Below, piece after piece: positions 8,360 to 15,806 of a stretch of DNA of 64,000 nt. Origin of the DNA: Halostagnicola sp. A56 (GTDB lineage: Archaea > Halobacteriota > Halobacteria > Halobacteriales > Natrialbaceae); contig NZ_JMIP02000020.1 in NCBI RefSeq assembly GCF_000691505.1, forward strand, positions 62,001-126,000, written 5' to 3'. The number at the start of each line of letters is the position of its first letter. Position 1 is the first letter of the stretch. The translations under genes and the position numbers were made by a program. Below the pieces are notes generated by a model, which saw only the letters and a program-made list of their open reading frames with translations, was not told the origin of the DNA and did no database searches.

Positions 8360-9742
8360 TCACTCCGCGCCCAGCGCTCTTCTCAGCGAGGGGATGTTCA
8401 CCGACTCCATCTGTTCGACCCAGCCGTAGCCCGCCTCGTCCCACTCCTCGGTATTTCCCTCGAGCGGTGTTAGCGGCGCAGAATCGGTCGCGTCGGTTTC
8501 ATCGAGCAGTACGTCGACCATGTCTGGAACGTCCTCGCCAGGATCTTGCGTCTCGAAGGGGTCGTACAGGATCGTGTCGATATCGTGTTCTTCGACGAGG
8601 CTGATCATCTCGGTGATATCCTCGCTGCTCTGAACGTCGTCGGGTGAAATCCCGGCTGGGGTATGTAGCTCGAACCCATAACGGCGTTCGATGTACTGGT
8701 AGGAATCGTGCCCGGCAAAGACGGCGACGGTGCGGTCCGCCGTTTCGACGAGTTCGTGAAACTGTTCGTCGACGGCCTCTAAGTCCGTAATGTAGTTCGC
8801 TGCGTTTTCTTCGTACGTCTCGGTGTTATCCGGGTCGGCCTCTGCGAGACCCTCGGCGATCGTTTCGACGATGTCCTGTGCGATGACCGGATCGATCCAG
8901 ACGTGGGGATCCGCGTTCTCCGGCGCGTCCGTCTCCTCGAGTTCCTCGACGACCGTCACGGTCGTCGGCTTTTCGTTCGTCTCCCAGACGACATCGCCGT
9001 TGGCGACGAGTTCGAGGGCAACAGCGACCTGGGTCGTGTCGGTCCCGCTGAACACGACGTGATCCCCCCGGGACTCAATTTCGAGGCCATCGTCCTCGCC
9101 GTTCGCAAACGCGGCCGCGAACTGAAACTGCTCGTCGCTTCCGAGTGGGAGCACCCGACCCTCGCTATCCTCAACGACGGCAGTGATCGCGACCTCGTCG
9201 TCGAGAGGAACGTCCGGAACACCGCCGTGCCAGTGACCGTTGTGCCAGGACCCGACTTCCTCGCCAGTGCGGTAGTCGTAGAGAGTCGCGTTCGTGATTT
9301 CGAGGGTTTCGGGGTCGAAATCGTGGTCCGACGGTTCACTATCGACGTCTGTGTCGTTCTCGGTTCCCAGAAGGTGGTTCTCGAGTCCGTCCATGCAATC
9401 GATCACAGTCATGTGATCGTACTCTTGCTCGAACGTCCTCGCGAACTCCTGGGCCCACGCGAACTGTTCGGTATCGAGGTAGACGAATACTTCCGACTCT
9501 GCGATGTCCCGCTGGAGGTCGCTGGGTGGCTCCCACCCGTGGCCCATCTGGCCGGTGCCGATAGCGTTCTCGATGGCTATTTCGTTGCCGGACACCTGCC
9601 GAGACCAGTCCCAGAGCGGAAAGAACGCAGCGTACCCTCCCTCTGCGTTGGTGCTGTTGGGTTCGCTGAGACAGCCGGCGACCGCAGCGAGTGTGACCGC
9701 GCCCGCCCCCTTCTGGAGGAGGCCACGGCGTGAAAGGTTCAT
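8360..9742 (-). CDS. znuA: Zinc-type ABC transporter substrate-binding lipoprotein with an inserted beta-rich domain
   Basis: 460 residues from the ATG at 9740-9742, chosen because it opens a Tat lipoprotein signal (NLSRRGLLQ, lipobox AVAGC with Cys24); the frame is open further upstream but that part is not signal-like. Family ZnuA/TroA: first ligand His68 (GHGWEPP), then DPHVWIDP with His280, His345 (FAGHDSYQY) and ILYDPFE near 391-397. Unusual: about residues 145-265 hold an inserted domain with HNGHWHGG at 167-174, sited where ZnuA proteins usually carry a His-rich loop. The same domain makes up most of the neighbouring lipoprotein (9943-10632). Acts on the outer face of the membrane, delivering metal to the permease. 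Confidence 0.9.
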   Translation of the reverse strand: MNLSRRGLLQKGAGAVTLAAVAGCLSEPNSTNAEGGYAAFFPLWDWSRQVSGNEIAIENAIGTGQMGHGWEPPSDLQRDIAESEVFVYLDTEQFAWAQEFARTFEQEYDHMTVIDCMDGLENHLLGTENDTDVDSEPSDHDFDPETLEITNATLYDYRTGEEVGSWHNGHWHGGVPDVPLDDEVAITAVVEDSEGRVLPLGSDEQFQFAAAFANGEDDGLEIESRGDHVVFSGTDTTQVAVALELVANGDVVWETNEKPTTVTVVEELEETDAPENADPHVWIDPVIAQDIVETIAEGLAEADPDNTETYEENAANYITDLEAVDEQFHELVETADRTVAVFAGHDSYQYIERRYGFELHTPAGISPDDVQSSEDITEMISLVEEHDIDTILYDPFETQDPGEDVPDMVDVLLDETDATDSAPLTPLEGNTEEWDEAGYGWVEQMESVNIPSLRRALGAE

Positions 9743-9771
9743 AGTAGCACGTTCGAGTGAGCGAATAAAAA

Positions 9772-9803
9772 TGTTATTATCTAGAATTGCATTGTTAATA
9801 ACA
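9772..9803. promoter_or_regulatory. AT-rich dyad upstream of znuA
   Basis: TGTTATTA (9772-9779) and TAATAACA (9796-9803) form an exact 8-bp inverted repeat with a 16-bp spacer, 30 bp upstream of the znuA start. It coincides with the AT-rich promoter zone, so it could be an operator for a metal-responsive regulator that blocks or recruits the basal machinery. A related dyad lies before the His-rich lipoprotein gene. Confidence 0.45.
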
Positions 9804-9942
9804 CGTAGTACTCGAGAATTCCATCTTAGTAAGCGGTCGACCGTTACCGATGAACGGCACCTCGAGTCGGATGGAAGCACCAAACGACACCCTCGAAACC
9901 GCACGAAAGGCACTCACGCCGTTTACCCAAGTGGCGGTCTGC

Positions 9943-10085
9943 TTAGTGATCGTGTTCGTGGTCACCGCCGCTCTCGTGTTCGTGATCACTCCCGTCGTGG
10001 TCGCTTTCGCCGTCATGTTCGTGGTCACTCTCGTCGTGGTCGCTTTCGCCGTCGTGTTCGTGGTCACTCTCGTCGTGGTCAGTCT
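9943..10085 (-). repeat. 39-bp tandem coding repeat (His/Asp-rich tail)
   Basis: About three and a half copies of a 39-bp unit encode the 13-residue repeat DHDESDHEHDGES at the C terminus of the lipoprotein. Copies differ by few bases, so copy number may vary between strains by slippage, which would change the metal-binding capacity of the tail. Confidence 0.75.
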
Positions 10086-10632
10086 CGGTTTCGGCGTCTC
10101 CGACAACGACCTCGAGGGCCGGCGTTTCGTAGACGACATCTCCGTCGTTTCGGATCTGGAAGACGACAGCTGTGGAGCCGTCTCCTTCGCCGTGAAGGTC
10201 GATGTGATCGCCGTGGAAATCCTCGTCGGGGTCGCTCGCAACGACTCCCGTTTGTGCCTCTTGGGCCACTACCACGCCAAGAGCGTACTCGTCGCCGATT
10301 TCGATGGCGTTCCCGTCCTCGTCTTCGGCGGCCGCCCCGAGTGAGCGCCCGTCGTCGTGGGGAACCTCGAGCGGGCCACCGTCCCAGTGATCGCCGTGAA
10401 TGGACGCGACGGCAGCGTCGTCTCGATCGAGGAGTTCGAACTCCGCAATCTCGAGGTCTTCAGAGTCCGTCGTCTCATCGCCTTCGGTATCCTCCTCGGA
10501 GGTCCCCCCATCGGCATTCTCGGATCCTTCGCCAGCGCCTCCGTCGAGACAGCCCGCGAGACCGAACGTTGCGAGGCTTGCGGATGAAACGAGCACGGTT
10601 CGTCGAGCATGCGAACGTCGATTACCAGTCAC
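9943..10632 (-). CDS. His-rich metal-binding-type lipoprotein of the zinc operon
   Basis: 229 residues. The N terminus is a twin-arginine-like lipoprotein signal (ARRTVLVSSASLATFGLAGC), then an acidic linker, then one domain (about 58-178) with HGDHWDGGPLEVPHDDG near 79-95 and GDGSTAVVFQIRNDGDVVYE near 147-166. This domain aligns by eye with the domain inserted in ZnuA (HNGHWHGG, VPLDD, NGDVVWE). The C-terminal 50 residues are a 13-residue tandem repeat of the type DHDESDHEHDGES ending in HEHDH. A periplasmic-side zinc chaperone or buffer handing metal to ZnuA is the likely role (inference). No named family was recognised. Confidence 0.75.
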   Translation of the reverse strand: MTGNRRSHARRTVLVSSASLATFGLAGCLDGGAGEGSENADGGTSEEDTEGDETTDSEDLEIAEFELLDRDDAAVASIHGDHWDGGPLEVPHDDGRSLGAAAEDEDGNAIEIGDEYALGVVVAQEAQTGVVASDPDEDFHGDHIDLHGEGDGSTAVVFQIRNDGDVVYETPALEVVVGDAETETDHDESDHEHDGESDHDESDHEHDGESDHDGSDHEHESGGDHEHDH

Positions 10633-10660
10633 TGTTATACACCTACCGATAGTTGTGGCA

Positions 10661-10691
10661 TGTTAGTAATAAATATGGCCATTTTATTAAC
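10661..10691. promoter_or_regulatory. AT-rich imperfect dyad upstream of the His-rich lipoprotein
   Basis: TGTTAGTAATAAA (10661-10673) faces TTTTATTAAC (10682-10691), about 30 bp upstream of the start at 10632. The half-sites resemble those of the dyad in front of znuA (TGTTANTAA type), suggesting a common regulator for the two promoters. Confidence 0.35.
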
Positions 10692-10795
10692 CGTGGTCAG
10701 GTACAGAAAACCTGTTCGTGACGAATCGGCGAGTTCGGCCGTAAAATCCGGTGTCCCTCCGGTTGCAGGCGAATCGAATCCCTATGGGGAGAATA

Positions 10796-11233
10796 CTACT
10801 CTAAAGATACCGAGACCTGTACGCCATCGAGTCGGTGATAAACGGGTTCTGGATCTCGAGCAACGTCGAAAACGTCGAATCGGATGAGTATTCGTCCCGG
10901 TTCAATCGTGGCCCGACAGATTGGGCCTCGACTCGTTAAAACGACGTAGGGAGGGGCAGGGACCGGCGTCGCCGAAAGTTCGTACCCGGCCGACTCGATC
11001 GAGTCAGCGAGAACGATAGGGAGGCGCTCGAGTATCCCCGCCGACTCGAGCGCGGTTTGCATCGGCTCTACGACGCGCCGACGATCCCCAACAGAGTCTC
11101 CGTCCCACGATTCCGACACCGCGTCCGCACAGTAATCGATCCCGTCGATGATCGATTCGTACTCGCGTTGGACACAGCGCCGACACGCGCGAACCGGATG
11201 TGACACGACCGATACTCCGTCATCGACGCCCAT
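10796..11233 (-). CDS. Conserved haloarchaeal-type hypothetical protein with an N-terminal CxxC
   Basis: 145 residues from the ATG at 11231-11233. The frame remains open far upstream, but that part is antisense to the MgtC gene and arginine-rich, so it was rejected. Visible: CRRC near 17-20, an acidic helical middle, and a beta-rich C-terminal half (PPYVVLTSRGPICRATIEPGRILIRFDVFDV split over 105-135). No catalytic motif was recognised. The composition (many Asp, Glu, Val) is that of a real haloarchaeal protein. Same strand as the upstream MgtC-type gene, 80 bp away. Confidence 0.6.
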   Translation of the reverse strand: MGVDDGVSVVSHPVRACRRCVQREYESIIDGIDYCADAVSESWDGDSVGDRRRVVEPMQTALESAGILERLPIVLADSIESAGYELSATPVPAPPYVVLTSRGPICRATIEPGRILIRFDVFDVARDPEPVYHRLDGVQVSVSLE

Positions 11234-11313
11234 AGCTGTCCCGACTCTCGAGCGCGCTGGGCGTGTGCCTGCCACGCGGGAAGTGGTGTCCAATTCGGAT
11301 CTCGTCTGTCCGA

Positions 11314-12609
11314 TCAGATGACCAGAACGACGGACGCAAGTGCCCCGCCCACGAGAAGAACGCCGCTGGCGGTGGTGACGCGATTTTTGAATCGCTGGTT
11401 CGAAGCCGTTCTCACCAGCAGCGCCTTGACGACGATGCTCGAGACAGTCGCCAGCAGAATCGCGATCGATGCTTCCGTCGGGCCGAGCTGTCCGCCACGG
11501 TACAACACCACGGCGGAGGTCGTCGCGCCGGCGCTCGAGACGAGCCCGCTGGCGACGGCGGTGACGTAAAAGCCGACGGTCCCGAGCCAGACTTCGGCCA
11601 GCGACCCGAGCACGAGCACCGCGAGAAAGACCGCGCCGAAGGCGAGCGCGTTCTTCATCGAAAACGGGCTGACGAGGTCGATCTCGGGCGACTCGGACCA
11701 GTCCGCCGAGACGGCGGCGACGGCCACCGCAACCGCGATGACCGCGCCGAGCGGAACGAGCGCCTCGACGAGGACGTCGACGCCGCCGCCCAGCGTAAAC
11801 GCGAGGGCGATCGCGAGGTTCCGGACGGCCATGGCCGCGTCCGCGAGGATAATCGCCGCAACCGCGTAGGAAGCCGCCTCGGGCCGCTGGTTGACGTGGT
11901 CGAGCATCGTCCCGACGACGGCGGTCGAGGCCGCCAGCCCGCCGAAAAAGCCGGTGACTGCGATGCCGCGTCCGCCGTACGTCGAGACGATCGCGTAGTT
12001 GACGATCCCGATTCCCGCGACGGCGACGACCATCAGCCAGATCACCTTTGGTTCGATCGGGATCGCGATCGAACCGATAGTGAGCGTCTCTTCGGCGGGC
12101 AAGAGCGGGTAGATGACGAACGCTAGGATCGCGAACTCCGTCGTCGACCGCATCTCCTCGCGTGAGAGCCCCCACGCGAACTCGTGGAGTTCCCGCTTGA
12201 GCACCAACAACAGGGTCGAGAGGACGGCGACGGTGACTCCCTCGAGGACGAAACCGGCCGCGACGACCGATCCCACGCCGTAGGCGACGAGCATCGAGAC
12301 CGACGTCGTCAACGAGAGCCCGGCGTCTTCGTCTTCATCGAGGAGGCCCTTGACGGCGAGCATGGTTCCCTGAACGATGACCAGCAGTCCGCCGAGGACG
12401 ATCACCCCATCGCCAATTTCGGTCTCGAGGACGAGGATCGTAAAGACGGCCGCAAGGAGACTGATTAGCGAGAACGTCCTGATTCCGGCCGGCCGTTTCG
12501 ACCACTCGCGCTCGAGACCGAGAAAGAGTCCGAGCGCTCCGGCGAGGGCGATCCGAACGACCGTCTCGTCGAGCGGTGCCTCGACGACCTGTAGCGTCGC
12601 TCCGTTCAC
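11314..12609 (-). CDS. MgtC/SapB and DUF4010 membrane protein
   Basis: 431 residues, about 12 hydrophobic segments. The N-terminal 140 residues are MgtC/SapB-like (RIALAGALGLFLGLEREWSK, RTFSLISLLAA), the rest is the DUF4010 membrane domain (GFFGGLAASTAVVGTM, SSAGATTSAVVLYRGG). MgtC-family proteins are linked to growth at low Mg2+ and ATP-synthase regulation in bacteria; the function of the long archaeal fusion is not established. The minus-strand AT-rich patch TTTATTTACT near 12630-12642 is a plausible TATA box. Confidence 0.8.
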   Translation of the reverse strand: MNGATLQVVEAPLDETVVRIALAGALGLFLGLEREWSKRPAGIRTFSLISLLAAVFTILVLETEIGDGVIVLGGLLVIVQGTMLAVKGLLDEDEDAGLSLTTSVSMLVAYGVGSVVAAGFVLEGVTVAVLSTLLLVLKRELHEFAWGLSREEMRSTTEFAILAFVIYPLLPAEETLTIGSIAIPIEPKVIWLMVVAVAGIGIVNYAIVSTYGGRGIAVTGFFGGLAASTAVVGTMLDHVNQRPEAASYAVAAIILADAAMAVRNLAIALAFTLGGGVDVLVEALVPLGAVIAVAVAVAAVSADWSESPEIDLVSPFSMKNALAFGAVFLAVLVLGSLAEVWLGTVGFYVTAVASGLVSSAGATTSAVVLYRGGQLGPTEASIAILLATVSSIVVKALLVRTASNQRFKNRVTTASGVLLVGGALASVVLVI

Positions 12610-12788
12610 CTACCGCTATTGTCCGTAGAAGTAAATAAACAAATTGCTCACCCCAAATGTCGCAGGTGACCGCGCGAGTGCGATCTCCGGACGGCGACCG
12701 CTCTCGCTACCCTGACGAGTCTGTGTCGACGCAAACGTCTGGTCGACACGGACCCGTACCGCGTCAAAACAGGCGGACCGACCCTATC

Positions 12789-13064
12789 CTAGAGTTCGAC
12801 GTACTGTGCTTCCCACTCCCGGCGCGCCTCGAGTTCGCGCTGTCCGCGGCGGGTGAGCGTGTAGAAGTTGGTTCGCCGATCGCGGCGTCCCTTTTCGACG
12901 AGTCCCTTGTCGACGAGGGTATCGAGGTTCGGGTACAGTCGCCCGTGGTGAATCTCCTTTTCGTAGTACTGCTCGAGTTCCTCCTTGATGGCCAGTCCGT
13001 GCGGTTCCTCCTCGCCAGCGATGACGTAGAGCAGGTCACGCTGAAATCCTGTCAGGTCGTACAT
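12789..13064 (-). CDS. PadR family winged-helix transcriptional regulator
   Basis: 91 residues, the size of the minimal PadR winged helix: LTGFQRDLLYVIAGEEEPHG, the recognition region KEELEQYYEKEIHHGRLYPN and the wing RRDRRTNFYTLTRRG. PadR proteins bind DNA as dimers at inverted repeats. A perfect 8-bp inverted repeat lies 3 bp upstream of the start, between it and the TATA box (TTTATTAAATT on the minus strand, about 13093-13104), so autoregulation is likely. It resembles haloarchaeal PadR-like regulators including the RosR type, but this assignment is not certain. Confidence 0.88.
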   Translation of the reverse strand: MYDLTGFQRDLLYVIAGEEEPHGLAIKEELEQYYEKEIHHGRLYPNLDTLVDKGLVEKGRRDRRTNFYTLTRRGQRELEARREWEAQYVEL

Positions 13065-13067
13065 TGG

Positions 13068-13088
13068 GTAAGTACCGGTCGTACTTAC
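13068..13088. promoter_or_regulatory. Perfect inverted repeat, likely operator of the PadR gene
   Basis: GTAAGTAC (13068-13075), spacer CGGTC, GTACTTAC (13081-13088). It lies directly upstream of the ATG at 13064 and just downstream of the TATA-like box, where bound repressor would block initiation. The symmetry and size fit a dimeric winged-helix protein such as the adjacent PadR. Confidence 0.6.
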
Positions 13089-13240
13089 TGTCGAAATTTA
13101 ATAAACATGTCGGGTTGTTTCGATCAGATTCGTCCAGTTTTCGTGTGAGCTACAGTAAACGAGGGAATCCGTACGTATTGTGCTGATGAGGGGTTTCCCA
13201 AGTGAGTACACATAACACGCGGTTCATGTTTAGCTTTCAG

Positions 13241-13446
13241 GTGCTTTCGAAGAGCACAATTCTCTCGGTACGGATTCGACTCGACGATCGCGATATCGGG
13301 CGTTCGACCGACGCTGAAGTAACTACCGAAAGTGAGTGTCGTCGCGTAAACAGGAAAGCAAACCGCGTGACGGAAAAATGTCACGCGGTTGCTTGCCGCC
13401 CTGAATTGGTCCCCGCTGACGCTTCGGCCCTCCAAGCGAAGCGTCA
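13241..13446. other. Gene-free region with three strong hairpins
   Basis: The stretch 13105-13502 holds no recognisable gene. It contains GTGCT 13241-13245 / AGCAC 13253-13257; AACCGCGTGAC 13361-13371 / GTCACGCGGTT 13380-13390 with loop GGAAAAAT (extendable on both sides with one bulged A); and TGACGCTTCG 13417-13426 / CGAAGCGTCA 13437-13446. No T-run follows them, so they are not simple terminators. A structured RNA, a recombination site or a leader element are all possible. Confidence 0.5.
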
Positions 13447-13515
13447 ACTGAAAAAATTGCCCGGGAGAACTTAAAGGTACCGACAACGGATCGAATCTCA
13501 ATATGTCAATCGCAA

Positions 13516-13749
13516 TTGCCGGTGGTCTCAGATGTGGACGAGACGGTCGAAGAGAAAGTTGATGAAACGGTCGAGGAGAAGGTCGAAGAAACCGTTGATC
13601 AAACGGTCGACGAAAAGGTCGAAGAAACGGTGGACGAAACTGTTGCGGAGAAAGTAGACGAAACCGTCGAGGAGAAAGTCGAAGGGATAACGACCGAAGA
13701 CGAGCCGGCAGCCGGAGACGAGCGATCGGAAACCGACACGACCGACTGA
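13516..13749 (+). CDS. Coiled-coil-like octad-repeat protein, start uncertain (possible frameshift)
   Basis: The frame encodes about 48 residues of repeats of the type VDETVEEK (with variants VEETVDQT, VDETVAEK), then an acidic tail ending SETDTTD. Such regular amphipathic repeats suggest an extended helix or coiled coil. The start is a problem: in this frame only TTG at 13516 or the GTG at 13522 is available. A TATA-like CTTAAA at about 13470 points to a leaderless ATG at 13503, which is one base out of frame; removing one base from GGTGGTCTC would give MSIAIAGVSDVDETVEEK. Either a weak start is used or the gene is shifted. Function unknown. Confidence 0.5.
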   Translation: MPVVSDVDETVEEKVDETVEEKVEETVDQTVDEKVEETVDETVAEKVDETVEEKVEGITTEDEPAAGDERSETDTTD

Positions 13750-13822
13750 TTCGGATCTCGAGGGTGTAGTGACTGAGATTCGGCTCTACCGTTCCGCGCC
13801 GTGATTTCACGCAGCGACTGTC

Positions 13823-14524
13823 TCAGAGGAGTTGGCGACACTCTCCGAGCGGTGGGAACCAGAGCGTCTCCGCGTCCGCCTCGTCGCGGACGGCGGGGTG
13901 AAACGCGTCGCTGTCGCGGATCAGCGGTGACTGAAAGTCCCACCCGCGCATGTCGTTTACCGTGGCACCGCGGGCGAGCCGCGTGAACGCCGGACAGACG
14001 AGCACGTCCGCGCCGTCGTACGCGCCAGGTCCGTAGAGGAAACAGGGCAGTTTCCGTCCGTCGACCGACAGCGCAGGGTGATCGTGTCCGATAATGTACC
14101 GCTTGGCGGTCGACTCGGGCGCGTCGTGGCCGTGACAGACCACCGTCTCGCCGTCTGCGAGTCGGTATTCGTCGGCCACGGTTCCATCGAAGACATCCAC
14201 GAGCATCGTGTCGTGGTTCCCAGGTGTCACGACGAGCGACGCGCCGGCGTCCGCGACGAGGTCGCAGAGCTCGGCGAGATCGGCTTCGACACCGCGCGGA
14301 ACGCTATCGAACGAATCCAACAGGTCGCCCGCGATGACGACCGTCGACGGCTCACAACTCTCGAGGCGCAGTTTCAGCCGCGAAATACTGTCTTCGGCGG
14401 TTTCGAGGGGGGCGTCGACGCTCGAGGCCGCGCCTTTTCCGAGATGGACGTCCGCGAGGACGAGCGCGTCCGCGTCCGGGACGGATACCGACCGCGAGGC
14501 GAGCGAGAACTCAGTCGTCGGCAT
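13823..14524 (-). CDS. Metallophosphoesterase (COG1407-like)
   Basis: 233 residues with the calcineurin-like motifs in order: ADVHLGKG near 24-31, GDLLDSFD near 66-73, GNHD near 101-104, CHGHD near 130-134 and GHDHP near 145-149. This is a dinuclear-metal phosphoesterase, cytoplasmic, of the archaeal ICC-like group, whose substrate is not established. Its ATG overlaps the 3' end of the archaeosortase gene by 14 bp, so it is probably co-transcribed with artA; a functional link is not evident. Confidence 0.85.
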   Translation of the reverse strand: MPTTEFSLASRSVSVPDADALVLADVHLGKGAASSVDAPLETAEDSISRLKLRLESCEPSTVVIAGDLLDSFDSVPRGVEADLAELCDLVADAGASLVVTPGNHDTMLVDVFDGTVADEYRLADGETVVCHGHDAPESTAKRYIIGHDHPALSVDGRKLPCFLYGPGAYDGADVLVCPAFTRLARGATVNDMRGWDFQSPLIRDSDAFHPAVRDEADAETLWFPPLGECRQLL

Positions 14525-15560
14525 CTGCTGGCTTCTCCGCGTCGACGGCCTCCTCGAGGTCGTACTCGGTTCCCGAGAGGATGAACAGGACCTCCTCGAG
14601 CGGTTCGAGGATCTCGGGGAGGATCTTCATGAGGAGGTAGGCGATCGCCAGGAGGGCGACGACCGAGCCCAGTTGGGAGAGGTAGTTGTGCGCGACGAGA
14701 TAGGAGACGCGATCCGGCTGGGCCCCCAGGTACGTCGTCATGACGTGGACGATGGGGTCGTGCTGGAACCAGCCCCACGGTGAGGCGAGGCCGATGAAGA
14801 CGTTGCGGATCAGGTTGAGGATCCAGATGACGCCGATCGCGACAGCGAAGGCCGCGACCTTTCGCTTGAGCGGCGCTTTCACGGCCCCGATGAGGCCGCC
14901 GAAGATCGCCATGCTCCCGATCCCGGTACAGGCCATGATGATGTAGGTCGTCCGCCCGGTGACGGTCTCGTCGGGGTCGAAATCGAACTTACTCTCGTAG
15001 CCGGCGCTTCCCTCGATGATTCCCGGACTGTGTCCGAGCAGTTCCATCCCGTAGTGAGTCTGTGTGGCGGTCGTCTCGATCAACCACCGGCGCACGAACG
15101 GGATCGTCTCCGCGGGGAGGTAGATGATCCCCATGATCGCGACCGCCTTCGAGAGCACGAGCAACGACGTTCGACCGTTGACGAGCAGGTACGCGGCGTA
15201 GGTACACAGCGGGAGGGCGGCGAGCGAGAGCAACGTCTGTATTGGACTCTGGACATCCGCGTAGTAGTGCGGTGCCATCAACAGCCAGAACAGCCCGAAC
15301 AGCACCCACGCGGCCGCGGCGACGTGTCGGGCCGGATCGATCTCCCCGCGCCACTCGAGGGCGAACGCGAGCACGAAGATGCCGATCGAGACCCACGCGA
15401 GGAGATTGACGACGGTGAACGATCCGACGACCGTCGTCTGGGCGAGTTCCGTGATCGGCGACGTGATCGCCGCCGGAGCCCCGGCGGCGAGCGACCCGCT
15501 CGAGTCGAGCGCGCCGGCCGGCAGCGAACCCGTCGTCGCGGGGAGAGACGACATAGTCAC
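14511..15560 (-). CDS. artA: Archaeosortase A
   Basis: 349 residues with about eight membrane segments of the exosortase/archaeosortase fold. Catalytic signature: Cys211 in MACTGIGSM, Arg252 in LNLIRNVFIG and His291 in VAHNYLSQ. ArtA removes the C-terminal PGF-CTERM anchor of surface proteins such as the S-layer glycoprotein and couples this to lipid attachment. Residues 1-35 are a low-complexity Ala/Ser/Gly extension; the ATG at residue 3 is an alternative start. No PGF-CTERM substrate was seen within the window. Upstream in a two-gene unit with the metallophosphoesterase. Confidence 0.92.
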   Translation of the reverse strand: MTMSSLPATTGSLPAGALDSSGSLAAGAPAAITSPITELAQTTVVGSFTVVNLLAWVSIGIFVLAFALEWRGEIDPARHVAAAAWVLFGLFWLLMAPHYYADVQSPIQTLLSLAALPLCTYAAYLLVNGRTSLLVLSKAVAIMGIIYLPAETIPFVRRWLIETTATQTHYGMELLGHSPGIIEGSAGYESKFDFDPDETVTGRTTYIIMACTGIGSMAIFGGLIGAVKAPLKRKVAAFAVAIGVIWILNLIRNVFIGLASPWGWFQHDPIVHVMTTYLGAQPDRVSYLVAHNYLSQLGSVVALLAIAYLLMKILPEILEPLEEVLFILSGTEYDLEEAVDAEKPADADD

Positions 15561-15806
15561 GTCGACCTGACGGACTCTCGCGCTATCAACTTGACGAAAG
15601 GAGCACGGACCTGTCTACCGGCCGCCGTTTTCGACGCCGTCCCGCCGGAACCGACCGTGATCATCCCACCAGGACCGACGCCGATCATCTCGCCGAAATC
15701 GACGCCGATCGCCCCCGATATCATCGATCCGGCGGAGGATCAATCGCTCAGTACCAGGTTGAGACGCCACACCGTGATTTATGCCCCCTGTGTGTCACTA
15801 TCTAGT

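Noticed and set aside
11234-12175. Long minus-strand frame upstream of the 145-residue protein
   Set aside because: Arg-rich and fully overlapping the MgtC/DUF4010 gene in another frame; composition shows it is a shadow.
13124-13810. 228-residue minus-strand frame
   Set aside because: Arg/Leu/Pro repeats are the antisense image of the VDETVEEK repeats and the hairpin region.
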